Positions 25,891 through 34,049 of a stretch of 64,000 bases of DNA are shown here, in pieces (position 1 is the first letter of the stretch; every line of letters begins with the position of its first letter). The notes beneath the pieces are model-generated. The model did no database searches and was not told the DNA's origin. It was given only the letters and a program-made list of their open reading frames with translations. Origin of the DNA: Pseudomonas nitroreducens (lineage in GTDB: Bacteria; Pseudomonadota; Gammaproteobacteria; Pseudomonadales; Pseudomonadaceae); NCBI RefSeq assembly GCF_024170165.1, contig NZ_JALJXP010000012.1:124001-188000 (forward strand). Reading direction: 5' to 3'. The position numbers and the translations under genes are program-made.

Positions 25891-26308
25891 GCGTCAGTTC
25901 CTGCGTCACCCTTGCGATTTTCCGGTCGAACTGGTCATCCGCAAACAGACTTTCCTGCCGCGCCAGCGGTTGCACAATATCAGTCTCGGCGGCGTCGCGT
26001 GCAATTCGCCACGAGGCTTTCGCCGCGGCACCTCCATCGAACTGCGCATTCCCCTGCTGGGCGACTCCGCCCGCTACCCCGGCATCATCGCCTGGAGCCG
26101 CAAGCAGGCCAGCGACTACCGCGTAGGCATTGCCTTCATCGACGAAGACACCCTGTTCCGGGCGCGCATGGTCGAACAGGTCTGCCAGATCGAGCAGTAC
26201 CGCCGCCAGCAGGAACAGGCCTGCGGCAGCAGCCTGCCGTTCGAGACCCTGGCACTGGAGTGGATCGCGCAGAACGCCGCTGACTTCCCGATGTTTTGCG
26301 CGGTCTGA
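25889..26308 (+). CDS. PilZ domain c-di-GMP-binding protein
   Basis: This 139-residue stand-alone PilZ protein has both c-di-GMP binding signatures: RxxxR (Arg2-Arg6) and NxSxxG (Asn30-Ile-Ser-Leu-Gly-Gly35). It should therefore bind the second messenger and act as an effector on motility, biofilm or secretion. The start ATG 25889 has GGAG about 10 bases upstream; a TTG 21 bases earlier is possible. It is divergent from the thioredoxin-like gene and their start codons overlap. Confidence 0.87.
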   Translation: MRQFLRHPCDFPVELVIRKQTFLPRQRLHNISLGGVACNSPRGFRRGTSIELRIPLLGDSARYPGIIAWSRKQASDYRVGIAFIDEDTLFRARMVEQVCQIEQYRRQQEQACGSSLPFETLALEWIAQNAADFPMFCAV

Positions 26309-26332
26309 TCGGCGCCCCGCAGAAAGTCGCGC

Positions 26333-26355
26333 AAATGCCCGTGTTGCGGGCATTT
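26333..26355 (+). terminator. Terminator after the PilZ gene
   Basis: AAATGCCCG/CGGGCATTT stem with a 5-nt loop, 24 bases after the stop. Confidence 0.75.
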
Positions 26356-26488
26356 TCCTGCATCGAGCCATTGTCGAGGCTACGCCTGAACGGTTAAGGT
26401 TCGGGTTCCCCTTAGCGACACCTCTGCCTGCGCCCCATCGCACGGGGATTTCTGGCGGCCGGCACCCGTGACCTGATTGAGTACCACG

Positions 26489-27565
26489 ATGGCTGATTTA
26501 CAGATCGACGACCTTAACGTTGCCTCCAACGAGACACTGATCACGCCGGAGCAGCTCAAGCGCGAAATCCCCCTGACCGACGCCGCCCTGCGCACCGTCG
26601 CCAATGGCCGCCAGGTCGTGCGCGACATCCTCGACGGCAAGGACCACCGCCTGTTCGTGGTGATCGGCCCCTGCTCGATCCACGACATCAAGGCCGCCCA
26701 CGAATATGCCGAGCGCCTGAAGGTGCTGGCTGCAGAGGTCTCCGACACCCTGTTCCTGGTGATGCGCGTGTATTTCGAGAAGCCGCGCACCACGGTCGGC
26801 TGGAAAGGCCTGATCAACGACCCGTACCTGGACGATTCCTTCAAGATCCAGGACGGCCTGCACATCGGCCGCCAGCTGCTGCGCGACCTCGCCGAGATGG
26901 GCCTGCCCACCGCCACCGAGGCGCTCGACCCGATCTCCCCGCAGTACCTGCAGGACCTGATCAGCTGGTCGGCCATCGGCGCGCGCACCACCGAATCCCA
27001 GACCCACCGCGAGATGGCTTCCGGCCTGTCCTCGGCGGTCGGTTTCAAGAACGGCACCGACGGCAGCCTGACCGTGGCGATCAACGCCCTGCAGTCGGTA
27101 TCCAGCCCGCACCGCTTCCTGGGCATCAACCAGGAAGGCGGCGTCTCCATCGTCACCACCAAGGGCAACGCATACGGCCACGTGGTGCTGCGCGGTGGCA
27201 ACGGCAAGCCGAACTATGACTCGGTCAGCGTCGCCCTGTGCGAACAGGAACTGACCAAGGCGAAGATCCCGCTGAATGTGATGGTCGACTGCAGCCACGC
27301 CAACTCCAACAAGGACCCGGCCCTGCAGCCGCTGGTGATGGACAACGTCGCCAATCAGATCGCCGAAGGCAACAACTCCATCGTCGGCCTGATGGTGGAA
27401 AGCCACCTGGGCTGGGGTGCTCAGCCGATCCCGAAGGACCTGTGCCAGCTGCAGTACGGCGTGTCGATCACCGACGCCTGCATCGACTGGGACACCACCG
27501 AGAAGGCCGTGCGCAGCATGCACGCCAAGCTCAAGGACGTCCTGCCCAAGCGCCAGCGCGGCTGA
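26489..27565 (+). CDS. 3-deoxy-7-phosphoheptulonate (DAHP) synthase, class I
   Basis: The enzyme joins phosphoenolpyruvate and erythrose 4-phosphate, the first step of the shikimate pathway. The 358-residue length and class I motifs are present: FVVIGPCSIHD, MRVYFEKPRTTVGWKGLINDP, IGARTTESQTHREMASGLSS and MVDCSHANSNKDP. It resembles AroF/AroG-type feedback-inhibited enzymes; which amino acid inhibits it cannot be told from sequence alone. ATG 26489 is preferred over a TTG 12 bases upstream. It has its own terminator. Confidence 0.93.
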   Translation: MADLQIDDLNVASNETLITPEQLKREIPLTDAALRTVANGRQVVRDILDGKDHRLFVVIGPCSIHDIKAAHEYAERLKVLAAEVSDTLFLVMRVYFEKPRTTVGWKGLINDPYLDDSFKIQDGLHIGRQLLRDLAEMGLPTATEALDPISPQYLQDLISWSAIGARTTESQTHREMASGLSSAVGFKNGTDGSLTVAINALQSVSSPHRFLGINQEGGVSIVTTKGNAYGHVVLRGGNGKPNYDSVSVALCEQELTKAKIPLNVMVDCSHANSNKDPALQPLVMDNVANQIAEGNNSIVGLMVESHLGWGAQPIPKDLCQLQYGVSITDACIDWDTTEKAVRSMHAKLKDVLPKRQRG

Positions 27566-27580
27566 GGCTTCACGGGCACG

Positions 27581-27609
27581 AAAAAGCCGGGCAGATGCCC
27601 GGCTTTTTT
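27581..27609 (+). terminator. Terminator after DAHP synthase
   Basis: AAAAAGCCGGGCA/TGCCCGGCTTTTTT stem, 15 bases after the stop. Confidence 0.92.
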
Positions 27610-27620
27610 ATTGGCTTTTC

Positions 27621-27698
27621 GTAGGAGCGAGCTTGCTCGCGAACAGGGTTTCCGTCCGCACCAGCGCCAAGCGGTTCGCGAGCAAGCTCGCTCCTGCA
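27621..27698. repeat. REP-type inverted repeat
   Basis: Third full copy of the GTAGGAGCGAGCTTGCTCGCGAA family, placed between two terminators. Confidence 0.85.
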
Positions 27699-27725
27699 AA
27701 GATGGCTACCGGACTCATCAGGTAC

Positions 27726-27755
27726 AAAAAAGCCCGGCATTGGCCGGGCTTTTTT
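27726..27755. terminator. Terminator for the GNAT gene (minus strand)
   Basis: AAAAAAGCCCGGC / GCCGGGCTTTTTT stem; it lies 16 bases beyond the GNAT stop and is symmetric enough to work in both directions. Confidence 0.88.
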
Positions 27756-27771
27756 ATTGTCGCGCTGACGC

Positions 27772-28056
27772 TCAGAGCGCGGTATCGGTGTGACGCTGGC
27801 GGCGTTCCAGGTATCGCTCGACGTAGGAGCACGACGGGATGACGCTGTAGCCCTTGCGCTCGGCGAACTGCAGCGCATGTTCGGTGAGGGCGGCGGCAAT
27901 GCCGCGACCACGCAGGCTGTCCGGAACGAAGGTACGGTAGATGTCGAGCGTCTGCTTGCCCAGATCCATATAGGCCAGATAGGCGCGATGACCATCAACA
28001 GTCGTTACGAACTGGTGGCTGGTTTCATCATGCTGGATGGACAACGACTCACTCAC
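27772..28056 (-). CDS. Small GNAT-family N-acetyltransferase (YidJ/YjdJ-like)
   Basis: This 94-residue minimal GNAT has the acetyl-CoA loop SLRGRGIAAALTEHALQFAERKGYSVIPSCSYVERYLE. The latter part is typical of the short Gcn5-like family that includes human GTNA1 and E. coli YjdJ. The substrate is unknown. It starts at GTG 28056 with GGAGAG upstream. Confidence 0.85.
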   Translation of the reverse strand: MSESLSIQHDETSHQFVTTVDGHRAYLAYMDLGKQTLDIYRTFVPDSLRGRGIAAALTEHALQFAERKGYSVIPSCSYVERYLERRQRHTDTAL

Positions 28057-28078
28057 TTGCTCTCTCCTTCGCAGGGCC

Positions 28079-29353
28079 TCACAACATGACCCGCACCTGA
28101 TTGATCTTGTTCAGGCGGAGGAACATTTCCGCCGAGCCCGTCCCGATCATGACGGTGATATAGACTCGGCCGTTCTCCACCTTGTGCAGCACACCCTGAT
28201 AATAGGCACCATCAAACGTGATGAACTGCAGGCGCTTGCCGGTGTACTGGGCAAGGCTTTCAACGCTAACGAACTCATATTGCTGCGTTTTGGCCTGCGA
28301 CTCAACCGTTTCCGGGGCCGAAACCATTTGATACTGGCTTTCCGGCGTGAGTTTTTCCTTGACCGGATCGACCCAGGCGAACCCCAGCGGTGTGACCGAC
28401 TGCTGGTTCACTAAGACGACCGGATGCAGCATCTGGATCACATCCTTGGGTTCGAAAAATTGCAGACCGCCCCAGGCCATGCCTTCACTGGGCATCAACT
28501 CGATACGCAGCGAGCGCGGATCTTCCAGGTAACGGCCATAGGCCTCGAGCAGCGGCTTGTCGAGCGCGATGCGCTGCTTGCGCAGGGCGTTGTCGAATTT
28601 CTCCAGCGACAACGCAGTGTAGGCCTTCTGGTCCACACCCAGCTTGCCACGGCAGAATTCGCTGACCCGGCGCTGGTACTGGTTGTCGTTCATCTCGACG
28701 ATGACCTGGGATACCCGTGGCGGGTTCACGCGCATGTCGCCCGGACGCTCGGAAACGTTCATCAGCGTCATGCTGGTGTGCATGTCCAGCATGTCACGGG
28801 TATCGCTGCGCAGGTCGAAGGTCAGGGTCTGCGCGCCCGGCTGCATGCGGTAGGAGAACTCGATATCCGACTCGAGGGTGCGGTAGCCCATCTGCAGCAA
28901 CTCGTCGACGCCGATGTTGCGAACGTTGCCGCAGGCCACTTCGCTCATGGCGGTAAAAGCGCTTTTCTCCGCCGGCTGGGCATACAGCGACTGCATGAAC
29001 GGACCGTGGATCTGCAGTTCGACGCCCTTCAGGTCCACTGCCATCTGCTCCGGCAGCTTGCCCTCATCCAGACGCTCCTTGAAGCTCAGCAGCTCGCGCA
29101 GCCCATTGAACTTCAACTGGGCATGGGAGACCTTCAGGCTGTCTCCTGCCATGGGCACCCTGATCACCACGTTCTGCAGTCCGACACGGCCGTCGAAGGA
29201 CGAGGAGATGCCGCCATAGGTGATTTCCATGAACGGCGAGACGCGGGCAATGGCCTCGTTCACCACGCTGCGCACCGAAAGCCAGAGCGACGCTTTGATG
29301 ATGAGGGCAATCGCCACGACGGCGAAAAGGGACCACTTGAGAAACTTCGACAT
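28079..29353 (-). CDS. Membrane-anchored periplasmic protein with Sm-like C-terminus
   Basis: Not assigned to a named family. The 424-residue protein has one N-terminal membrane segment (about 7-27). A long soluble region begins with an ITYGGISSSFDGRVGLQNVVI stretch, as in AsmA/DUF945-like envelope proteins. The last 60 residues (GKRLQFITFDGAYYQGVLHKV then an ITV strand and INQVRVML) look like a five-strand Sm/SH3-like barrel. An AGGA lies 11-14 bases before ATG 29353; a GTG three codons upstream is too close to that site. It is divergent from the crotonase gene. Function unknown. Confidence 0.7.
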   Translation of the reverse strand: MSKFLKWSLFAVVAIALIIKASLWLSVRSVVNEAIARVSPFMEITYGGISSSFDGRVGLQNVVIRVPMAGDSLKVSHAQLKFNGLRELLSFKERLDEGKLPEQMAVDLKGVELQIHGPFMQSLYAQPAEKSAFTAMSEVACGNVRNIGVDELLQMGYRTLESDIEFSYRMQPGAQTLTFDLRSDTRDMLDMHTSMTLMNVSERPGDMRVNPPRVSQVIVEMNDNQYQRRVSEFCRGKLGVDQKAYTALSLEKFDNALRKQRIALDKPLLEAYGRYLEDPRSLRIELMPSEGMAWGGLQFFEPKDVIQMLHPVVLVNQQSVTPLGFAWVDPVKEKLTPESQYQMVSAPETVESQAKTQQYEFVSVESLAQYTGKRLQFITFDGAYYQGVLHKVENGRVYITVMIGTGSAEMFLRLNKINQVRVML

Positions 29354-29492
29354 GGCGGGCACATCCTGGATTGTGCGAGAGCTGAGCGTAGGGATACTGG
29401 CAGCTTAACAGTACGCCTGAGACCTCTCCACGAACGCCGTAGGATTTTGCGTGCACAGCGCACAGAAATCGCCCGAATTTAATGGCATACGG

Positions 29493-29508
29493 CTGACTCA
29501 CCAGTCAG
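29493..29508. promoter_or_regulatory. Inverted repeat in divergent promoter region
   Basis: CTGACT-CACC-AGTCAG, perfect 6-bp arms, between the anchored periplasmic protein gene and the crotonase gene. It is a candidate operator; no regulator is known from the sequence. Confidence 0.4.
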
Positions 29509-29590
29509 TCAAAACGCTTTACGCACCAGGCCTGCGTCAGTATGTTCTGGCCACTTCCAACCCAAGGACTGCAACCCAGGACCCTCTGCC

Positions 29591-30280
29591 ATGAGTGAGC
29601 TGATCAGCTACCAATTCGAAGACGGCATCGCCACCCTGACCCTGAACAACGGCAAGGTGAACGCCATCTCCCCGGCGGTCATCGAAGCCTTCAACCAGGC
29701 CCTGGACCAGGCGGAGAAGGACCGTGCCATCGTCATCGTCACCGGCCAGCCGGGCATCCTTTCCGGCGGTTACGACCTCAAGGTGATGACCTCCGGCCCG
29801 GAGAATGCCGTGAACCTGGTGGCTGCCGGCTCGACCCTGGCCCGCCGCATGCTGTCCCACCCGTTCCCGGTCATCGTCGCCTGCACCGGCCACGCGGTGG
29901 CCAAGGGCGCCTTCATCCTGCTCTCGGCGGACTACCGCATCGGCGTCGACGGCCCGTTCCAGATCGGCCTCAACGAAGTGGCCATCGGCATGACCATGCA
30001 CCACGTCGGCATCGAACTGGCCCGTGACCGCCTGCGTCGCTCCGCCTTCACCCGCTCGGTGGTGAATGCCGAGATGTTCAACCCGCGCGACGCCGTGGAC
30101 GCCGGCTTCCTCGACAAGGTGGTGCCGGCCGAACAGCTCCAGGCTGCTGCCCTGGAAGCCGCCCAGCACCTGAAGAAGCTGAATATGACCGCGCACCGCA
30201 ACACCAAGCTGAAAGTGCGCAAGCAGTTGCTGGAAACCCTCGACAAGTCGATCGAACTTGACCGCAACCACCTGGCCTGA
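29591..30280 (+). CDS. Crotonase/enoyl-CoA hydratase family protein
   Basis: This 229-residue crotonase-fold protein has the oxyanion-hole segments ILSGGYDLKVM and GHAVAKGAFILLSADYRI. It is shorter than classical enoyl-CoA hydratases (about 257). The usual catalytic Glu in the first position is not evident, while the second site shows IGLNEVAIGMT. It may therefore catalyse another CoA-ester reaction. It is monocistronic with a strong terminator. Confidence 0.83.
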   Translation: MSELISYQFEDGIATLTLNNGKVNAISPAVIEAFNQALDQAEKDRAIVIVTGQPGILSGGYDLKVMTSGPENAVNLVAAGSTLARRMLSHPFPVIVACTGHAVAKGAFILLSADYRIGVDGPFQIGLNEVAIGMTMHHVGIELARDRLRRSAFTRSVVNAEMFNPRDAVDAGFLDKVVPAEQLQAAALEAAQHLKKLNMTAHRNTKLKVRKQLLETLDKSIELDRNHLA

Positions 30281-30292
30281 TCGCCCGATGAC

Positions 30293-30322
30293 AAAAAAGC
30301 CCGGCCACGTGCCGGGCTTTTT
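30293..30322 (+). terminator. Terminator after crotonase gene
   Basis: AAAAAAGCCCGGC/GCCGGGCTTTTT stem with a CACGT loop, 13 bases after the stop. Confidence 0.92.
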
Positions 30323-30440
30323 CATGCCATGACTGTTACCAAAAGAGCAATACTGATTAAGCCTGTTTGCTATTTTTAAAAAATTATTACGCATTAACCT
30401 ATGTATGAACCCGAAACAAACCAACCCGGAGGTGTTCATC

Positions 30441-30632
30441 ATGAAACTCAACATCATCGCCGCCAGCGTACTGGCCGCCGCTACCGCCTTTGCCGCCCAG
30501 GCCAGCTTCGCCGAAGAGTCCCCGCTGATGCAGGACCGCATGGTTCACCTGACCCAGGCCGCCATCGGCCAGCAGCAGTCCGAGCAGTCCGCCAGCCAGG
30601 TGAATGTCGAAGCCGCTTCCAAGCAGGGCTGA
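30441..30632 (+). CDS. Small exported protein, 63 residues
   Basis: GGAGGTG sits 6 bases before ATG 30441. The product has a clear signal peptide (MKLNIIAASVLAAATAFAAQASFA) and a Gln/Ser-rich mature peptide of about 39 residues (EESPLMQDRMVHLTQAAIG and a QQQSEQSASQ tail) without cysteine. It has an AT-rich promoter region upstream (30323-30430) and its own terminator. It resembles the many small periplasmic proteins of Pseudomonas that respond to stress or metals; no function can be assigned. An ATG 36 bases upstream would extend the frame, but it lacks a ribosome site. Confidence 0.7.
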   Translation: MKLNIIAASVLAAATAFAAQASFAEESPLMQDRMVHLTQAAIGQQQSEQSASQVNVEAASKQG

Positions 30633-30692
30633 AACCTTCACATCCCGCCAGCCGCCTGCAGCAGGTGACGTCATGCAGCCCTGCCCGAAGCG

Positions 30693-30719
30693 AAAAGCCC
30701 GGCGTGATGCCGGGCTTTT
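30693..30719 (+). terminator. Terminator after small exported protein
   Basis: AAAAGCCCGGC/GCCGGGCTTTT stem with a GTGAT loop, 61 bases after the stop. Confidence 0.85.
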
Positions 30720-30909
30720 CAGGGACGATGACGCGACCTCAGCGCTTTTCGAACGCTCCCTACGCGGCTGATTGTCTCCCGTCCAAGCCCGCCGACACCT
30801 GTCGCCTCCCTCCCAGACGAGGGTCAAACCGCCATGAAGCCCGCCATAGCCCCGGAATCCCCCGATAGCCCCTTGCCTGGCGTGAACTTGCGCCTGGTAC
30901 CTTCGGTGC

Positions 30910-30936
30910 CGGTATCCATCAATTTGCCTGATACCG
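30910..30936. promoter_or_regulatory. CGGTATC/GATACCG inverted repeat
   Basis: Perfect 7-bp arms, 13 bases apart, in a less GC-rich stretch upstream of the small membrane protein gene. Possible operator; low support. Confidence 0.3.
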
Positions 30937-31016
30937 AAAACCAAGCAGCATCGTTATTCAATCGAAATCACCAAAGCGACACTGGGCCATCACTTCCCCG
31001 AGCCCGAGTCGCCAGC

Positions 31017-31238
31017 ATGAACCGCCAAGCCCACCGCTATGCCCGCAACGGCGCTCTCGCCGCCCTGGGCCTGTATACCATCGTGATCCTGGTGGTCACT
31101 GCCCTCTCCGCCGGCTTCGACGGCGCGCGCCGGGCACCGGTGGACAACATCGATCGCAGCGGACTCTTCGAACGCTTCAACCAGGCCGTTCCGGTCGCCC
31201 TGCAAGGACTTCAGGACGCCCTCACGCCCCACTCCTGA
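31017..31238 (+). CDS. Small single-pass membrane protein
   Basis: This 73-residue product has one membrane helix (NGALAALGLYTIVILVVTALSAGF, about 11-34) and a short polar C-terminus (RSGLFERFNQAVPVALQGL). An ATG at 30834 with GAGG upstream would add 61 residues of low-complexity sequence. That part looks more like promoter DNA (lower GC, inverted repeat), so the short form is preferred. Function unknown. The CorA-like gene follows after 92 bases. Confidence 0.5.
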   Translation: MNRQAHRYARNGALAALGLYTIVILVVTALSAGFDGARRAPVDNIDRSGLFERFNQAVPVALQGLQDALTPHS

Positions 31239-31330
31239 TCCGCTTCGCTGGCGCGGCGCGCCAGGCTGACCAACACTGAACCCCCAGCAGAACGACTCCC
31301 GACCGATCCAACAGCAGGGTGGGTTTCAGC

Positions 31331-32302
31331 ATGGGCCGCGTCATCGCTTCCGCCGTCTACAGCAAGGGCCGCAAGGTGTCCGACATCCCCCTGGAAGACG
31401 GCTACCGCTGGGCATGCCAGCCCGATCACTTCGTCTGGACCGGCCTGCAGGAGCCGACGCCGGAGGAAATGTACAACCTGCAACGGCAGTTCAACCTCCA
31501 CGAGCTGGCCGTGTCCGACGCCCTGGAAAAGCACAGCCGGCCGAAGCTGGAAACCTTCGGTGACGCGCTGTTCATCGTCATCTACTCGCCGATCCGCGCC
31601 GACAGCCGATTGATGTTCGTCGAAACCCACCTGTTCGCCGGCATCGGCTACATCATCAGTGCGCGCCACGGCTTCTCCCAGTCCTACGCCCAGGTCCGAC
31701 AACGCTGCGAGGCGCGGCCGTTGCTGCTGGCCCATGGCACCGACTTCGTGCTCTACGCCCTGCTGGACTTCGTGATGAGCAACTACGAGCCGGTGGTCGA
31801 GGCGATTCGCGGGGAAATCGAGGACGTGGAGCAGCAGGTGCTGCGTCAGTCGCTGACCCAGGAGCAGATCGAGAAGATCTACGGCCTGCGCCGCGAGGTG
31901 CTCAGGCTCAAGCATTACGCCGCGCCCATGGTGGAAATCTGCCAGGAACTGCAGCGCCTGGACTTTCCGTTCATCGACAAGCAGATGCGGCCTTACTTCC
32001 GCGACGTGGCGATCCATGTGAACCGCCTGCTCGAAGACCTCACCACCCTGCGCGACGTGGCCAGCCAGACCATCGAGGTCGGGCTGGCGCTGGAGTCGTC
32101 ACGGCAGAGCGTGGTGCAGCGCAAGTTCGCCGCCTGGGCAGCCATCCTTGCCTTCCCCACCGCCGTGGCTGGCATCTACGGGATGAACTTCGAATACATC
32201 CCGGAGCTGCACTGGCACTACGGCTACTTCCTGATCATGGGGCTGCTGGCGCTGGGCTGCGTGGGGCTGTACATCAGCTTCAAGCAGGCGGAATGGCTTT
32301 AG
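31331..32302 (+). CDS. CorA-family divalent cation transporter
   Basis: This 323-residue protein has a long cytoplasmic N-terminal domain. Two C-terminal membrane helices follow, with the signature IYGMNFEYIPELHWHYGY: the YGMN selectivity loop lies at the end of TM1 and the TM2 helix is YFLIMGLLALGCVGLYISF. CorA proteins form pentameric Mg2+ channels, and some relatives (ZntB) move Zn2+. Sequence alone does not choose between them. ATG 31331 is preferred over a GTG 12 bases upstream because AGGGTG then lies at proper distance. Confidence 0.88.
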   Translation: MGRVIASAVYSKGRKVSDIPLEDGYRWACQPDHFVWTGLQEPTPEEMYNLQRQFNLHELAVSDALEKHSRPKLETFGDALFIVIYSPIRADSRLMFVETHLFAGIGYIISARHGFSQSYAQVRQRCEARPLLLAHGTDFVLYALLDFVMSNYEPVVEAIRGEIEDVEQQVLRQSLTQEQIEKIYGLRREVLRLKHYAAPMVEICQELQRLDFPFIDKQMRPYFRDVAIHVNRLLEDLTTLRDVASQTIEVGLALESSRQSVVQRKFAAWAAILAFPTAVAGIYGMNFEYIPELHWHYGYFLIMGLLALGCVGLYISFKQAEWL

Positions 32303-32322
32303 TCCGGCCTGACGGCCGGGTT

Positions 32323-32379
32323 GCGGGCATGGCCCGCTCCTACACGTAACGGCCCCCGCAGGAGCGGGCCATACCCGCG
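32323..32379. repeat. REP-type inverted repeat (GGGCATGGCCCGCTCCTAC family)
   Basis: Arms CGGGCATGGCCCGCTCCTAC and GCAGGAGCGGGCCATACCCG flank a short spacer after the CorA-like gene. Shorter relatives are at 39151-39298. Confidence 0.75.
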
Positions 32380-32408
32380 ATAAGCGCCTGCAAGGCGTCC
32401 AGAAACAC

Positions 32409-32434
32409 AAACGCCGCTCGATTGAGCGGCGTTT
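32409..32434. terminator. Terminator between CorA-like and amidotransferase genes
   Basis: AAACGCCGCTC/GAGCGGCGTTT stem with a GATT loop between convergent genes; the U-run is short. Confidence 0.8.
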
Positions 32435-32453
32435 GCAGTCAACACGGCAGGAG

Positions 32454-33191
32454 TCAGGCCGCGCTCTTCTTCTCGTCGCGACCCTGCTGGACGAAGCGCA
32501 TCATCCATTCGCCAACCGCCGTCCCCTGGTGCGGGCGCGAGAGGCTGTCGATGCCGGACTGGAACACCGGCTCGCTGAAGATGTGCTTGCGCAGCTCGAG
32601 GATCGCCTGGGAGTAGTCGCTCTGGAACTCCGGGTGGCCCTGGAAGCACAGCACCTGGTCGCCGATGGCGTAGGCGGCGTTCGGGCAGAAGTCGCTGGAG
32701 GCGATGCGACGCGCGCCGTGGGGCAGTTCGGTGACCTGGTCCTGGTGGCTGACCAGCAGGGTCAGGCCATCGCCCGGCGCCGGGCTCATCCACTCCGGCT
32801 GCTCCTCGATGCGGTAATCGTGGATGCCCACGCCCCAGCCCTGGCTGGCGCGCTCGGTCTTGCCGCCCAGCACCAGCGCCAGCAGCTGGTGGCCGAAGCA
32901 CACGCCCAGCAGCTTGTCGCCGCGCTGGTAGAGCTTGAGCACGTAGTCCTTGAGGGTCTGGATCCAGGGATCAGTGCCGAAGGAGTCCGCCTTGCTGCCG
33001 GTCACCAGGTACGCGTCGAACTTCTCATCTTCGGGCGGGTAATGCCCTTCCACCACGTTGTAGACCGTGAACTCGGCCGGAACGGGTTGCTTGGCGAACA
33101 GTTGCTGGAACATCCAGCCATAGCCCTTGTACTGATCGATGAGTTCGGGGCGGAGGATGTCGGTTTCCAGAATGCAGATGTGCAACGACAT
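32454..33191 (-). CDS. Class I glutamine amidotransferase-like protein
   Basis: This 245-residue GATase-1 domain has nucleophile Cys98 (GVCFGHQLLA) and the His186-x-Glu188 pair (CFQGHPEFQ). It is a stand-alone domain of the GMP-synthase-like amidotransferase type, so it hydrolyses glutamine or a gamma-glutamyl compound. No synthetase partner is adjacent. The start is ATG 33191, beginning MSLHICILE; the longer frame upstream has no family similarity. A second, different class I amidotransferase is at 49617-50321. Confidence 0.85.
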   Translation of the reverse strand: MSLHICILETDILRPELIDQYKGYGWMFQQLFAKQPVPAEFTVYNVVEGHYPPEDEKFDAYLVTGSKADSFGTDPWIQTLKDYVLKLYQRGDKLLGVCFGHQLLALVLGGKTERASQGWGVGIHDYRIEEQPEWMSPAPGDGLTLLVSHQDQVTELPHGARRIASSDFCPNAAYAIGDQVLCFQGHPEFQSDYSQAILELRKHIFSEPVFQSGIDSLSRPHQGTAVGEWMMRFVQQGRDEKKSAA

Positions 33192-33395
33192 GCAGGGGTG
33201 ATTCCTGGGGGGTTGGCGGCTGATAAGAATGGTTTTCCTGACACTGATGAAACGCGCGTGAAAATTACGCCCTATTTTTTCACCACACAAGATGCCAGGG
33301 CCGATTCTTGTGTAGGAATTTCAGGGGAAATACCGGAAAAACCGACTTCCTTCAATTGCACGGATGCACAGGAGTGACGGCCGGTTGGCAAGGAT

Positions 33396-33950
33396 TCAGC
33401 TGATGGACAGCCTTTGCAGCAGCGAGTTCGTGTCCAGCACCTGCGCGTACTCGCCCTGCAGGTTGGCCAGGGACATGGCGTGAACGTCCTCGGCGCTGCG
33501 CTGCACACCGTTGAAATCGCGCTTGGCGAAGGCGAAACAGGCGTCCGCCACGACCTGCGTAGTGAAGCCCAGGTTGCCCGCCGTGCGCGCCGAGGCCTCC
33601 ACCGAGTTGTTGGTACTGACGCCACAGATCACCACGCCCTCGATGCCCCGTACGCGTAGCCAGCGCTCCAGGCCGCTGTGGATGAAAGCGTCGGGAATGT
33701 TCTTCTCCACCACGTGTTCGTGATCCAGCGGCGCCAGCGCCTCCTGGAATTCAGCCCCCGGCTGTCCGGGCCAGAACGGCGAGCCCGGCGTGCGCGAGAT
33801 GTGGCGGATATGCACCAGTGGCCAACCCTCGCGGCGCCAGGCGGCCAGCAGGTCACCGATGCGCTGCTCGGCCTGCGGGTTGTTGCGCGGCTCGGGGCTG
33901 TCACGCATGCCTTTCTGCTGGTCGATGATCAACAAGGCGGGAGGCGTCAT
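33396..33950 (-). CDS. Isochorismatase-like cysteine hydrolase
   Basis: This 184-residue protein has the isochorismatase-fold triad: Asp10 (LLIIDQQKGM), Lys83 (VEKNIPDAF) and Cys109 (VVICGVSTNNSVEASAR). Members hydrolyse amides such as nicotinamide, N-carbamoyl compounds or peroxyureidoacrylate; the substrate is not predictable here. The start ATG 33950 has CAGGA upstream. It is monocistronic or downstream of the fadB-like gene, but a strong terminator lies between. Confidence 0.85.
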   Translation of the reverse strand: MTPPALLIIDQQKGMRDSPEPRNNPQAEQRIGDLLAAWRREGWPLVHIRHISRTPGSPFWPGQPGAEFQEALAPLDHEHVVEKNIPDAFIHSGLERWLRVRGIEGVVICGVSTNNSVEASARTAGNLGFTTQVVADACFAFAKRDFNGVQRSAEDVHAMSLANLQGEYAQVLDTNSLLQRLSIS

Positions 33951-34005
33951 CGGGGCGGTCCTGCTGGGGGGAAGGCGCCATCCTACGGCCTGTGCCGGCA
34001 AGAAA

Positions 34006-34028
34006 AAACCGGCCACGGGGGCCGGTTT
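34006..34028. terminator. Terminator after the fadB-like gene (minus strand)
   Basis: AAACCGGCC/GGCCGGTTT stem with an ACGGG loop, and an A-tract on the left giving a U-run on the minus strand. Confidence 0.85.
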
Positions 34029-34049
34029 CTTCATTCAGCGCCGGATGCC

